Positions 8,790 to 17,769 of a stretch of 58,026 nucleotides of DNA are shown here, piece after piece (the stretch's first letter is position 1; each line of letters opens with the position of its first letter). Position numbers and translations under genes: made by a program. Where the stretch lies: assembly GCA_031277165.1 (NCBI GenBank), contig JAISLT010000009.1, forward strand, positions 1 through 58,026, given 5' to 3'. The stretch is from Spirochaetaceae bacterium. GTDB taxonomy: Bacteria; Spirochaetota; Spirochaetia; Treponematales; Breznakiellaceae. The notes under the pieces are model-generated. The model ran no database searches and was not told the DNA's origin. It saw nothing but the letters and a program-made list of their open reading frames with translations.

Positions 8790-9680
8790 TTACCGGAGTT
8801 CCTTTAGCAGCTTCTGCCGTTCCGTTTCTGCGGCGGTGTGCATGTCCTCAAGCAGATCCATAATGGCGTCCACCACCGCCTGCTTTTTATCTTCTATACC
8901 GGCTGCTTCCGCCCTGTTCCGGATGTTTTCCCGGAAGGATGAGCAGGAAATCACCGGCCCCGCCGTAAGGCGGACCAGATCCTGGCTAATCGAATCTTCC
9001 ATCATATCCCCCTGCCGGACATGGAGGACCTCGCCGTTGACCGCCACGGGGCACATGTAATCAAAGAGCCGGATATACGAATCTATTTCCCGGACCCCCC
9101 GTTTGGAAGAAGGATCCCAGGGACGGTAGCGGGTACCGGAAGGAAAGACCAGCACCAGACCCCCGCCCTGCTTAATGCGGATCAAGGCCCTGGTGGCGGC
9201 CCGGTTGATCCGGGCGCTGCGGATAAGTTCATCCTTGTTTTTTTCCGGATCCAGGTCCTGTAAAGAACGGCTGGGACAAATCACCAGCCGGGTGTAGGCG
9301 CTGGCAAAGGCCGCCACCACGGAGCTGTCCTCCGTAAGCTTCATCCCCGCAATGGCCACCAGGGTGTTGGCGATGGCCTCGCCCCCCTCTTCTTTGCGAA
9401 GAAGGCTGTCAAAAAGGGAAAGGTCCATATTACTGTAATGTTCCAGCAGCAAAAGACAGGAATGGCCCTCTTTTAAAAGCCCGTACAGTTCCCGGATGTT
9501 TTCCATGCCGCCGATCCCCGACCCCGGCAGAACCAGGGTGTCTACCATTTTGTCCAGCAGGGGCCGGATCTGGCTGTTCCCCGTTTGATATACGTTGTCT
9601 TCGGTAATTTTTACGGCCGCCCTTGAAAGGGCAACCGCTTCTTTTATAATATCGCGAAACGCGGTACTAAGGGTCTCCAT
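8790..9680 (-). CDS. PlsC-like glycerolipid acyltransferase
   Basis: 296 residues from the ATG at 9680; a longer frame to 10004 only reads through pepT. The HX4D acyltransferase motif appears as LLEHYSNMDL (about residue 84), and the FPEGTR-like block as VFPSGTRYRP. These mark a 1-acylglycerol-3-phosphate (PlsC/PlsB superfamily) acyltransferase working on membrane phospholipid synthesis. The exact acyl acceptor cannot be told from sequence. The promoter is TTGCTA - 17 bp - TATACT, with the ATG six bases after the -10 box and no Shine-Dalgarno, so a leaderless mRNA is predicted. Confidence 0.78.
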   Translation of the reverse strand: METLSTAFRDIIKEAVALSRAAVKITEDNVYQTGNSQIRPLLDKMVDTLVLPGSGIGGMENIRELYGLLKEGHSCLLLLEHYSNMDLSLFDSLLRKEEGGEAIANTLVAIAGMKLTEDSSVVAAFASAYTRLVICPSRSLQDLDPEKNKDELIRSARINRAATRALIRIKQGGGLVLVFPSGTRYRPWDPSSKRGVREIDSYIRLFDYMCPVAVNGEVLHVRQGDMMEDSISQDLVRLTAGPVISCSSFRENIRNRAEAAGIEDKKQAVVDAIMDLLEDMHTAAETERQKLLKELR

Positions 9681-9686
9681 AAATAT

Positions 9687-9715
9687 AGTATAAGCGCCCT
9701 TTTGTCTTTTAGCAA
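9687..9715 (-). promoter_or_regulatory. Promoter of the acyltransferase gene
   Basis: Minus strand: TTGCTA (9715-9710), 17-bp spacer, TATACT (9692-9687). The expected +1 is the A of the ATG at 9680. Confidence 0.65.
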
Positions 9716-9780
9716 CAATTCCTTCCGGTAAGATTTTAGTATGCGGCATTACGCAATTGGCGCGCCCCCCTGCGGCGGGA

Positions 9781-11031
9781 TCATTCAGCCCATAGCTTAA
9801 CCAATTCCACCATGAGGCGGCAGGCGATTTCCATATCCGGCACCGAAACCCACTCTTTAACACTGTGGAAATTCCGGCCCCCGGTAAAGATATTAGGGGT
9901 GGGAATGCCCAATTCGGTAAGCCGGGAACCATCGGTGCCCCCCCGGATCGGCTTGCGGAAAAGCTTAATCCCCAGGCGGTCCGCGGCCCCCTCAAGTTTG
10001 GCAAGAACCTCGGGGCAGCGCCCTATGGCCTCTTTCATGTTATAGTATTGGGCCTTTGTCTCTATCTGGACTTTGCCCCCGGGGAACTGGGCTTCCACGG
10101 CCTTGGCAAATACCTCCAGGGCCGCCAGGCGCCCCTGGGCCCGGTCCAGGTCGAAGTCCCGGATATATAGCTCCAGCTCAGCACGCTCCAGGCCCCCGGA
10201 AATTTCCGTGGGGCAGTAATAGCCGTAGTAGCCGTCGGAGGCTTCGGGACTTTCCGAACGGGGAAGCATGGTGGCAAAGGCCGCGGCCATAAGACAGGCA
10301 TTGGCAAGTTCCCCCCGGGCTTGTCCCAGGTGTATCACCCTGCCGGAAAAACGGACCCTGGCCATATATGCGTTAAAACATTCCGATTCTATTTCCCCCA
10401 GGGCTCCGCCGTCCAGGGTATAACAGGCCCTAAGATCCTTAAGTTTTTCCAGGGGAAACAGGGGAAGGCCCTTGCCGGTTTCTTCGTCCGGGGAAAAAAT
10501 AAGAGCCACCGGACCGTGCCGCAGCTCCGGATGGGCCATAAGGTATTCGGCGGCGGTCATGATCTCGGCAATTCCCGCCTTATCGTCCGCCCCCAGCAGG
10601 GTGGTTCCGCCGGTGTGGATAATACTTTTTCCCCGTTGGGCGGCCAATCCGGGATCCGCCGCAGGGTCCAGCACCACCGGCCCGGATTCTGCATCGTCCC
10701 GCAGGACTATTTTTTCCCCGTCATAGGATTCTACCACCACGGGCTTAGGGTCCCGGCCCGGCACATCCTGGGCGGTATCCAGATGGGCCATAAACCCCAG
10801 GGCAGGTTTTGCCTCGCAGCCGGGGCTGGGGGGCAGCCGGGCGATCACATAACAGGATTCGGTTAATTCCACGGAACCGGCCTTAAAGCCCCGCAGTTCT
10901 TCCTCCAGAAGCCGGGCCAATTCCCACTGTCCCGCGGTGGAGGGGGTTGTTTCCACATGTCTGTCGCTGGTGGTCCAGATTCGCACATACCGGAGGAACC
11001 GCGTAACCAGTGAACCGGCGGTAATTTCCAT
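9781..11031 (-). CDS. pepT: Peptidase T (tripeptide aminopeptidase)
   Basis: 416 residues, the normal PepT length. It is an M20B metallopeptidase that trims N-terminal residues from tripeptides in the cytoplasm. Metal-ligand motifs are present: FMAHLDTAQD (about residue 84), LLGADDKAGIAEI (about 147) and SPDEETGKG (about 182, catalytic Glu), followed by the histidine near the C-terminus in GGRNFHSVKEW. The start codon at 11031 lies exactly six bases after a TATAGT -10 box with no ribosome site, predicting a leaderless message. It is divergent from the DUF2156 gene. Confidence 0.95.
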   Translation of the reverse strand: MEITAGSLVTRFLRYVRIWTTSDRHVETTPSTAGQWELARLLEEELRGFKAGSVELTESCYVIARLPPSPGCEAKPALGFMAHLDTAQDVPGRDPKPVVVESYDGEKIVLRDDAESGPVVLDPAADPGLAAQRGKSIIHTGGTTLLGADDKAGIAEIMTAAEYLMAHPELRHGPVALIFSPDEETGKGLPLFPLEKLKDLRACYTLDGGALGEIESECFNAYMARVRFSGRVIHLGQARGELANACLMAAAFATMLPRSESPEASDGYYGYYCPTEISGGLERAELELYIRDFDLDRAQGRLAALEVFAKAVEAQFPGGKVQIETKAQYYNMKEAIGRCPEVLAKLEGAADRLGIKLFRKPIRGGTDGSRLTELGIPTPNIFTGGRNFHSVKEWVSVPDMEIACRLMVELVKLWAE

Positions 11032-11037
11032 TTACAA

Positions 11038-11070
11038 ACTATAGCATTAAAGGGCTTTTTGAACTATACT
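11038..11070. promoter_or_regulatory. Divergent -10 boxes for pepT and the DUF2156 gene
   Basis: Leftward TATAGT (11043-11038) and rightward TATACT (11065-11070). Both are followed within 6-8 bases by a start codon. Neither -35 box is close to consensus. Confidence 0.5.
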
Positions 11071-11078
11071 GTAGGCAC

Positions 11079-11975
11079 ATGCTGATACCGGAATTTCCCG
11101 ACTTTGTGCCGCTTACCTACAAGCTGCGAGCCGAAATGCACCCCCAGCTGCCCATGACCATAGACGGAGTATCGGAATATACCTTTGCAAATCTTTTTTT
11201 ATTTAGAAACCGGTATCAATACCGGGTTGCCCGGATTCAGGAAAAGACCTTTATTCTATCGGGGGTTCAGCCCCCCCATTCCGAAGGCGAAAAAGAAAAG
11301 AAATTTTTCTGTACCACCTGTGCGGTTCCCGGCAGGGGTGTCCTGGAAGAACTCTTTAAAACCCACGATTTCTGGAAGGGCATTTCCGACTCCCTCCTTA
11401 CCCCCAATAGGGATCATCTGGAAGCCTGGGGCCTTGAATTTACCGAAGACAGGGACAATTTTGACTACCTGTACTTACGCAGCGATCTGGCGGAGTTACA
11501 AGGGAAGAAATACCACAAAAAACGGAACCTGGTAAGCCAGTTCCATAATACCTACAGTTCCTGGGAGGCCAAACCCCTCAGTGCAGAGTTGTACCCTGTG
11601 GCCATGGGGATCCTGGAAGCCTGGCGGGATCAAAAGGGCTTTGAGGGGGATTTTGCCGCCGCGGCGGAAGCCCTGGAACACTTTAAGGGACTTTTTCTTC
11701 AAGGTAAAGTATACTGGGTGGAGGGCAAGCCCGCCGCCTGGTGTCTGGGAGAACGGCTTGCCCGGGGACGGATGTTTGCCGTTCATTTCGAGAAAGCCCT
11801 GGAGGAATACAAGGGAATCTACCAGTTTGTGAACCAGCACTTTGCTGCTTCCCTTCCTAGGTATTATATTCACATTAATAGGGAACAGGACCTGGGGAGC
11901 GAAGGGCTCCGGCAGGCTAAAATGACCTACCGGCCCTGCGGTTTTGTACGGAAGTACACCGCCGTTCTCCATTAA
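11079..11975 (+). CDS. DUF2156 (phosphatidylglycerol lysyltransferase C-terminal-like, GNAT fold) protein
   Basis: 298 residues. The pattern LEAWGLEFTEDRDNFDYLYLRSDLAELQGKKYHKKRN, and the C-terminal INREQDLGSEGLRQAKMTYRPCGFVRKY, are typical of DUF2156 proteins. These have two tandem GNAT-like folds and resemble the catalytic part of aminoacyl-tRNA-dependent lipid transferases. There are no membrane helices, so it is a cytoplasmic transferase of unknown substrate. The ATG at 11079 is eight bases downstream of TATACT and has no ribosome site. (Motif longer than 20 residues: residues run from about 109 to 147, key parts LEAWGL, YLRSDLA and KKRN.). Confidence 0.78.
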   Translation: MLIPEFPDFVPLTYKLRAEMHPQLPMTIDGVSEYTFANLFLFRNRYQYRVARIQEKTFILSGVQPPHSEGEKEKKFFCTTCAVPGRGVLEELFKTHDFWKGISDSLLTPNRDHLEAWGLEFTEDRDNFDYLYLRSDLAELQGKKYHKKRNLVSQFHNTYSSWEAKPLSAELYPVAMGILEAWRDQKGFEGDFAAAAEALEHFKGLFLQGKVYWVEGKPAAWCLGERLARGRMFAVHFEKALEEYKGIYQFVNQHFAASLPRYYIHINREQDLGSEGLRQAKMTYRPCGFVRKYTAVLH

Positions 11976-11976
11976 C

Positions 11977-12005
11977 TTGACTAGCAGGGCAAGAATAGTT
12001 ATTTT
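11977..12005 (+). promoter_or_regulatory. Promoter of grpE-dnaK-dnaJ
   Basis: TTGACT (11977-11982), 17-bp spacer, TATTTT (12000-12005). No CIRCE element (TTAGCACTC-N9-GAGTGCTAA) or hrcA gene is present upstream, so control of this chaperone operon is not the classical HrcA type. Confidence 0.65.
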
Positions 12006-12026
12006 CAATGGTGGAGATACGCAAAC

Positions 12027-12737
12027 ATGTCAAAACACCAGAAAACTGAACAAACCGAAGCGGAAGTGACGGAAAAGCCGCCCCTGTCCGGCGAATCCGG
12101 GGAAACAGGAGCGGAAAACACCCAAATTCCCAGGGAACCGGAGGGAGAAAAGGCTGCGGAGGCTTCCCCGGAACAGCCGGGAACCGAAGTTCCCCCGGAA
12201 ACCGGGGGCGGGGAAGAGCCCGGTGAGGGACCCCTAAGCCCTGAGGAAAAAAACGCCGGGCTCGAGGCAAAACTGGCGGAGGCCACGGATCAGTACCTGC
12301 GAAAGGCTGCGGAGTTCGAGAATTTTCGCAAGCGGATGAACCAGGAAAAGCAAAATGCCATTGATTTTGCCAACCAAAGCCTGCTTTTGGATTTAATTTC
12401 CGTCATCGACGACTTTGAGCGGGCCATTAAGGCCGCCGAAACCCAGCGGGAAGAGGCCGGGGACGATGGGGAGCGCATTGCCGCCAGCTATAACAGCCTG
12501 CTTGAAGGGATCGGGATGATCGAAAAAAACCTGGTTACCATGCTTGAAAACAAATGGGGGCTTAAGCGCTTTGATTCCGCCGGGGAGGGCTTTGATCCAA
12601 ACCGCCATGAGGCCATTATGATGGAAAAATCTGCGGATGTCCAAGACCCGGTGGTAACCGAGGATTTTATTAAGGGTTATTTCCTAAAGGATAGGGTTAT
12701 ACGGCCTGCAAAAGTAAAGGTCGTTATGCCGGAATAA
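12027..12737 (+). CDS. grpE: GrpE nucleotide-exchange factor
   Basis: 236 residues. GrpE is the nucleotide-exchange factor of DnaK. An acidic, Pro/Glu-rich N-terminal tail of about 90 residues precedes the long dimer helix (EAKLAEATDQYLRKAAEFEN) and the conserved FRKR segment. The C-terminal beta-domain ends VRPAKVKV-like (VIRPAKVKVVMPE). The tail is longer than in E. coli. GGTGGAGA gives a ribosome site ahead of the ATG at 12027. It is first in a grpE-dnaK-dnaJ operon. Confidence 0.96.
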   Translation: MSKHQKTEQTEAEVTEKPPLSGESGETGAENTQIPREPEGEKAAEASPEQPGTEVPPETGGGEEPGEGPLSPEEKNAGLEAKLAEATDQYLRKAAEFENFRKRMNQEKQNAIDFANQSLLLDLISVIDDFERAIKAAETQREEAGDDGERIAASYNSLLEGIGMIEKNLVTMLENKWGLKRFDSAGEGFDPNRHEAIMMEKSADVQDPVVTEDFIKGYFLKDRVIRPAKVKVVMPE

Positions 12738-12770
12738 ACAATTTTACACAATAATAAGGGAGAACATACC

Positions 12771-14687
12771 ATGGGAAAAATAATTGGTATTGACTTAGGA
12801 ACTACCAATTCCTGCGTTGCAGTTCTGGAAGGCGGGGAACCGGTGGTAATCCAGAATTCCGAAGGGGGCCGAACCACCCCGTCCATTGTGGGCTTTACCA
12901 GCAAGGGCGAACGGGTAATAGGACAGCCCGCCAAAAACCAGATGATCACCAACCCGGAAAACACGGTCTATTCAATTAAGCGTTTTATGGGCCGCCGGTA
13001 TTCCGAGGTGGGCAACGAAATGAAGCTGGTCCCCTACAATGTAACCGAACAGGGGGATGATGTCCGGGTAGACATCGAGGGAAAAAAATATTCCCCCCAG
13101 GAGATTTCCGCCTTTGTCCTGCAAAAAATGAAGAAAACCGCCGAAGACTACCTGGGCGAGCCGGTAACCGAGGCGGTTATTACCGTCCCGGCCTACTTTA
13201 ACGACGCCCAGCGCCAGGCCACTAAGGATGCGGGCAAGATCGCCGGCCTTGAGGTAAAGCGGATCATCAACGAACCCACCGCCGCTTCCTTGGCCTTTGG
13301 CTTTAACAAGGAAATGAAGCAGGACAGGATGATCGCCGTTTACGATCTGGGGGGCGGCACCTTTGATGTTTCGATCCTGGAACTGGGGGAAGGGGTTTTT
13401 GAGGTAAAATCGACCAACGGCGACACCCACCTGGGGGGGGATGATTTTGACCGCCGGATACAAGAATGGCTTATTGCCGAATTTAAGAACGATACGGGGA
13501 TAGATCTTGCCCAGGATCGCATGGCCCTGCAGCGCCTGCGGGAAGCGGCGGAAAAGGCCAAGATAGAGCTTTCGGCCATGCAGACCACGGAGATCAATCT
13601 GCCCTTTATTACCGCCGACCAGAGCGGGCCCAAGCATCTGCAAAAATCCCTAACTAGGGCAAAATTTGAGCAGATGGTGGCGGACCTTCTGGAACGATCC
13701 AAGGAACCCTGCAAAAAGGCCCTGGCCGATGCGGGGCTTACCGCCGACGACATCCACGAAGTGATCCTGGTGGGGGGGTCCACCCGAATTCCCGCGGTCC
13801 AGCAGATTGTTAAAGAGTTGTTTAAGCACGAACCCAATAAGGGGGTTAACCCCGACGAAGCGGTGGCCATAGGCGCTGCCATTCAGGGGAGCATCCTTGC
13901 CGGGGATGTAAAGGACGTGCTGCTTCTGGATGTAACCCCCCTGTCTTTGGGAATTGAAACCCTGGGCGGGGTAATGACCCGGCTTATCCCCCGGAATACC
14001 ACTATTCCCACCCGGAAAAGCCAGATCTTTTCCACCGCGGCGGACGGACAGACCGCTGTCTCCATCCAGGTGCTTCAGGGTGAACGGGAAATGGCAAACC
14101 AAAACCGGGTCTTGGGCCGTTTTGATCTGGTGGGCATACCCCCCGCTCCCCGGGGGGTCCCCCAGATAGAAGTAACCTTCGACATAGACGCCAACGGCAT
14201 AGTCCATGTTTCCGCCAAGGATCTGGGAACCGGAAAAGAACAAAAGATCCGTATAGAAAGTTCTTCGGGGCTTTCGGATACCGACATTGACCGGATGGTT
14301 AAAGAAGCGGAACTCCATGCGGAGGAGGACAAAAAAGAACGGGAACGGGCCGAGGTCCGTAACGAAGCGGATTCGATGATCTACGGGACCGAAAAGAACC
14401 TAAAGGACCTGGGGGACAAGGTTAACGCCGCCGATAAGGCAAAGACCGAAGAGGCCATGGCGGATCTGAAAAAGGCCCTGGAAGGGGGCGACATCCAGGT
14501 CATAAAGGAAAAAACCGAGGCCCTTAAACAGGCGTCGTACAAGATTGCCGAGGAGATCTACAAACAGCAGGCCGCGGCGGGGCAGGAAACGCCCGGGGGC
14601 CCCAATATGGGCGGAGCAGGCCCCGACATGGGGGGCAATACCAAGAGCGCCGAGGATGCCGACTTCGAGGTAGTGGACGATAAATAA
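12771..14687 (+). CDS. dnaK: Hsp70 chaperone DnaK
   Basis: 638 residues, full length. The ATPase domain begins [19 protein letters not shown]. It shows the [13 protein letters not shown] and [16 protein letters not shown] phosphate loops, and the [18 protein letters not shown] linker starts the substrate domain. The C-terminus is a Gly/Met-rich tail ending [11 protein letters not shown], the bacterial DnaK tail. The spacing to grpE is 33 bp with a GGGAGAA ribosome site. Confidence 0.99.
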   Translation: MGKIIGIDLGTTNSCVAVLEGGEPVVIQNSEGGRTTPSIVGFTSKGERVIGQPAKNQMITNPENTVYSIKRFMGRRYSEVGNEMKLVPYNVTEQGDDVRVDIEGKKYSPQEISAFVLQKMKKTAEDYLGEPVTEAVITVPAYFNDAQRQATKDAGKIAGLEVKRIINEPTAASLAFGFNKEMKQDRMIAVYDLGGGTFDVSILELGEGVFEVKSTNGDTHLGGDDFDRRIQEWLIAEFKNDTGIDLAQDRMALQRLREAAEKAKIELSAMQTTEINLPFITADQSGPKHLQKSLTRAKFEQMVADLLERSKEPCKKALADAGLTADDIHEVILVGGSTRIPAVQQIVKELFKHEPNKGVNPDEAVAIGAAIQGSILAGDVKDVLLLDVTPLSLGIETLGGVMTRLIPRNTTIPTRKSQIFSTAADGQTAVSIQVLQGEREMANQNRVLGRFDLVGIPPAPRGVPQIEVTFDIDANGIVHVSAKDLGTGKEQKIRIESSSGLSDTDIDRMVKEAELHAEEDKKERERAEVRNEADSMIYGTEKNLKDLGDKVNAADKAKTEEAMADLKKALEGGDIQVIKEKTEALKQASYKIAEEIYKQQAAAGQETPGGPNMGGAGPDMGGNTKSAEDADFEVVDDK

Positions 14688-14691
14688 TATC

Positions 14692-14719
14692 TCCGGCATG
14701 GGGATTTTCCCCTGCCGGA
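14692..14719 (+). other. Hairpin between dnaK and dnaJ
   Basis: Arms TCCGGCA/TGCCGGA and GGGGA/TCCCC form a near-perfect stem with one bulged T. There is no U tract, so it is more likely an mRNA processing or stability structure that sets the dnaK:dnaJ ratio than a terminator. Confidence 0.6.
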
Positions 14720-14752
14720 ATATGGCGGACACAAGTACATAAGGATTATTGG

Positions 14753-15868
14753 ATGGCTAAACGCGATTACTATGAAGTGCTGGGTATACAGAAAAATGCC
14801 TCTAAGGACGAGATAAAAAAGGCGTACCGTAAGCTGGCTGTTCAATACCATCCCGATAAAAATCCGGGGAACAAAGAGGCGGAAGAAAAGTTTAAAGAAG
14901 CCACAGAGGCCTACGAGATTCTGGGGGATGATCAGAAAAAGGCCGCCTATGATCAGTTTGGTTTTGCCGGGGTTGACGGCATGGCCGGTCAGGGGGATTT
15001 TTCCCAGACCTTCCGGGGCTTTGAAGATATCTTTGGCGATTTTTCCGGGATCTTTGACACTTTTTTCGGCGCCGGAGGGCGCCGGTCTTCGGGAACCGGC
15101 GGGGTCCGGCAGGGTGCGAACCTTCGCTACGATATTGAAATTCCCTTTAAAGACGCGGTCCTTGGCACCAAGGTCGAGATTCAGTATACCAAAAACGATG
15201 CCTGTCCCACCTGCAAGGGAACCGGCGCCGAAGGAGGATCGGGAAAGAAGGTCTGCCCGGTCTGCCAGGGCACGGGGCAGGTACGGCACAGCCAGGGCTT
15301 CTTTTCGGTGGCCTCCACCTGCCATAACTGCCATGGGGAGGGGTATATTATTGAAAAACCCTGCCGGGACTGCGGCGGCAGCGGCACCCAGCGCAAACGG
15401 CAAAAGATCATGGTTACCATTCCGCCGGGGGTCGAGGACGGCAAGCGGGTGGTTATACCCCGGCAGGGCGATGCCGGACCCGGCGGCGGCCCCCCGGGGG
15501 ATCTGTATGTTTTTATTAGAATAAAGGCCCACGAGATCTTTGAACGGCAGGGGCCTGATCTGTACTGCGCTGTGCCGATCTCTATCACCCAGGCAGCCCT
15601 GGGGGCGGATATACATGTCAATACCCTGGAAGGAAAAACCCTAAAGGTAAAAATTCCTCCGGGAACATCCAATGGCAAACTGCTGCGGATCCGCGAAGAG
15701 GGGGTGCCCTACAGCGGCCGCCGGGGCTCGCTGTGGATAAAACTGATGGTTCAAATTCCCCAGCGGCTTTCAAAGCGGGGCCGGGAACTTCTGGAAGAAT
15801 TTTCTCGCACCGAGGGAGAAAACGATTCGCCCAAACCCATACCCCTTTCGGAAATGGCCGAACAGTAG
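14753..15868 (+). CDS. dnaJ: Hsp40 co-chaperone DnaJ
   Basis: 371 residues, class A DnaJ. The J domain contains YHPDKNPG (HPD at about 33-35). A Gly/Phe-rich segment follows. Four CxxCxGxG zinc repeats are present: [24 protein letters not shown] and CRDCGGSG. The C-terminal peptide-binding domains are complete. DnaJ stimulates DnaK ATPase and delivers substrates. It is the last gene of the grpE-dnaK-dnaJ unit and convergent with uppP, six bases from its stop. Confidence 0.98.
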   Translation: MAKRDYYEVLGIQKNASKDEIKKAYRKLAVQYHPDKNPGNKEAEEKFKEATEAYEILGDDQKKAAYDQFGFAGVDGMAGQGDFSQTFRGFEDIFGDFSGIFDTFFGAGGRRSSGTGGVRQGANLRYDIEIPFKDAVLGTKVEIQYTKNDACPTCKGTGAEGGSGKKVCPVCQGTGQVRHSQGFFSVASTCHNCHGEGYIIEKPCRDCGGSGTQRKRQKIMVTIPPGVEDGKRVVIPRQGDAGPGGGPPGDLYVFIRIKAHEIFERQGPDLYCAVPISITQAALGADIHVNTLEGKTLKVKIPPGTSNGKLLRIREEGVPYSGRRGSLWIKLMVQIPQRLSKRGRELLEEFSRTEGENDSPKPIPLSEMAEQ

Positions 15869-15874
15869 GCGGGC

Positions 15875-16708
15875 CTAAAATACAATGTGGGTAAAGCTCT
15901 GATCCAGCAGGATCAAAGAGCCTAGCAGGGCGGTATATACGGCAAAGCCTATTAAAGACCGTTCTTTTACGATCCGCAGCATCAATGTTATGGCCCCAAA
16001 ACCAACCGCCGCCGCCGCCAGGGTCCCTGCAATAAGGGCGCCGGGGCTAATGCCCATTATAAGCCCCTCCGAGGCTGCGGGGTTAACGCTTTCAAAATGG
16101 GAAATTTCGTACAGTTCCCGCAGTTGAAGCACCAGGGCCCCCAGGATTGCCGGAACCGCCAGCAGAAAAGAAAAGCGGGCGGCCAGGTTCCGTTCCAGTT
16201 TTCGGGAGAGGGCGCCGGAAATGGTAAAGCCGGACCGGGATATTCCCGGTATAATGGCAATCCCCTGCATCCCCCCTATAAGTACCGCATCAAACCAGTC
16301 CATTTCCGCATCGTTCCGGGCACTGCCGGGACGGCGGGAAAGGTACTCGGAAACAAAAAGGGCCAGGGATGTTAAAAGAAAAGCCTGCCCCAGCCAGCGG
16401 CCGGAAGCAAAGGTTTCTTCCATCCGGTCTTTAAAAAGCAGGGCCATGGCCACGGTGGTTATGGTGGCCAATATAAGCAGGGCGCTAAGGCGCTGAAAGG
16501 GACGGCGGATAAGGTTCCACAGGTCCCGGCGAAGAACCACCAGAACCGCCAGCAATGTCCCCCCGTGAAGAAGGGTGTCAAAAAACAGGGCCGGTGCGGA
16601 TATTCCCAGAATTTTTTGAAACAGCACCAAATGTCCCGAACTGCTTATGGGAAGAAATTCCGTAAGTCCCTGGATTATTCCCAGAAAAATTGCTTCGATA
16701 ATATTCAT
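15875..16708 (-). CDS. uppP: Undecaprenyl-diphosphatase UppP/BacA
   Basis: 277 residues from the ATG at 16708, which gives the family N-terminus MNIIEAIFLGIIQGLTEFLPISSSGH. Key parts are the EFLPISSSGH motif and the second block GIAIIPGISRSGFTI (PGxSRSG). It has about eight membrane helices. It recycles undecaprenyl pyrophosphate to the monophosphate carrier for peptidoglycan synthesis. An upstream extension to 16792 covers the diverged repeat and was rejected. (N-terminal motif continues beyond 20 residues; positions 1-26.). Confidence 0.95.
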   Translation of the reverse strand: MNIIEAIFLGIIQGLTEFLPISSSGHLVLFQKILGISAPALFFDTLLHGGTLLAVLVVLRRDLWNLIRRPFQRLSALLILATITTVAMALLFKDRMEETFASGRWLGQAFLLTSLALFVSEYLSRRPGSARNDAEMDWFDAVLIGGMQGIAIIPGISRSGFTISGALSRKLERNLAARFSFLLAVPAILGALVLQLRELYEISHFESVNPAASEGLIMGISPGALIAGTLAAAAVGFGAITLMLRIVKERSLIGFAVYTALLGSLILLDQSFTHIVF

Positions 16709-16734
16709 ATACACCAATAGATTTAAATTTGTCA

Positions 16735-16800
16735 GGTTAAGAATTGGTTCATTCTTTATCTGCAAACAATTGCAACCGGAATTCCCGGACATTCGCAGAA
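16735..16800 (+). repeat. Diverged copy of the two-hairpin element
   Basis: Shares the linker pattern AACAATT-GCAA-CCGGAATTC with the copies at 7844 and 48707. It is flanked by a hairpin AAGAAT-N6-ATTCTT and a terminal stem CCGGACATT...ATATCCGG, where the other copies have GACAATTT/AAATTGTC. It lies between two leftward genes. Similarity is weaker than between the other two copies. Confidence 0.45.
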
Positions 16801-16814
16801 TATCCGGGAATACG

Positions 16815-17696
16815 CTACCTAAGGATTACCCACCTGCCGTCGATCCTTGCAAAGTACAAGTCCAGGTCGTGGCGCCGGGTTCTTCTTCCTTCCCGGTAGG
16901 TAATTACCAGCGCCGGTTCAGGAAAACCTATGCGTCCCTGAACTATTTTTACCAGCCTGTCGTCGGCGGTGGAAAAATAGCCGTAGCGGCCGTAAAAGGG
17001 GTGTACCGTATAGGCTTCCTTTTCCATTAAACCGCCGTAGAGTTCCGCCATTTCCGCCCCAATCGCCGCGGGGGTGGTAAACCGGGCCGCGGCAAGATCC
17101 GAGTACTTAATCTTAAAAAGGTTTTCAAGTTCTGCCAGGTCTTTTTCGGTAAAGGCCCTGCGCAGATCCTCCGCCAGGACCGCAATCGCTTCTTGATCCT
17201 CCCGGGGCAGGGCGCCGGTGGAAGAAATAACCTTTTCGGCCCTTTCTACCAATACCCGGGGAAAGACCGCCGGTTTAAAGGTTTCGTACATTGTGTAGGG
17301 GTAGGATTCGGCCGTGTCGGGCACCGCCGGCACGGGCCATTGGTATTCCCCCAGGATCGTATCGTTGGCAAAAAGCTTAAATGAAGCGGAGGATGTTCCA
17401 GCGGCGAATTTTACCCCCTCGGGCCAGGCGATGCTTATGACAATTTCGTTTTCCCCCGAAATCATCCAGTCGTTAATATCCACCTGGGATGCATGGGTCT
17501 TCCCCTCCACCACCAGCAGTTCAGCGCCGTTTACCAGAAGATTAAAGCCCACCACGCTGGAAGAAATGTCAAGGTAGTAACGGTACGCTTTTTGTGGGGC
17601 CTTTTCTATAACCGGCAGCAGCAGTGGATCCCCCTGGGAATGAACACAGGCCCCGCATACCATAAGGGCCAGCAAAGCCCCGCCAAAGAATCTCAT
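16815..17696 (-). CDS. Hypothetical lipoprotein
   Basis: 293 residues. The N-terminus MRFFGGALLALMVCGACVHSQ is a lipoprotein signal with a relaxed spirochaete-type lipobox (cysteine about 17). The mature protein has a beta-rich N-terminal part, then a helical region (about 150-215). It ends in a possible NTF2/SnoaL-like tail (YFSTADDRLVKIVQGRIG and DLDLYFARIDGRWVILR). No family was recognised. The ATG is five bases after a TATAGT -10 box (17707-17702) without a ribosome site. Lgt at 4864 would lipidate it. Function unknown. Confidence 0.72.
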   Translation of the reverse strand: MRFFGGALLALMVCGACVHSQGDPLLLPVIEKAPQKAYRYYLDISSSVVGFNLLVNGAELLVVEGKTHASQVDINDWMISGENEIVISIAWPEGVKFAAGTSSASFKLFANDTILGEYQWPVPAVPDTAESYPYTMYETFKPAVFPRVLVERAEKVISSTGALPREDQEAIAVLAEDLRRAFTEKDLAELENLFKIKYSDLAAARFTTPAAIGAEMAELYGGLMEKEAYTVHPFYGRYGYFSTADDRLVKIVQGRIGFPEPALVITYREGRRTRRHDLDLYFARIDGRWVILR

Positions 17697-17701
17697 AGCC
17701 T

Positions 17702-17707
17702 ACTATA
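17702..17707 (-). promoter_or_regulatory. -10 box of the lipoprotein gene
   Basis: TATAGT on the minus strand, five bases before the ATG at 17696. No clear -35 was found. Confidence 0.4.
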
Positions 17708-17741
17708 CCAGATCCGGGTTATTTTGGTTACCCCCTCCCTC

Positions 17742-17761
17742 CCCCCGCGGTCAAGCGGGGG
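17742..17761 (-). terminator. GC hairpin after mmsB
   Basis: CCCCCGC/GCGGGGG stem with a 6-base loop, just past the mmsB stop at 17770. It has no clear U tract, so it is a weak terminator at best. Confidence 0.35.
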
Positions 17762-17769
17762 CGCCGGCG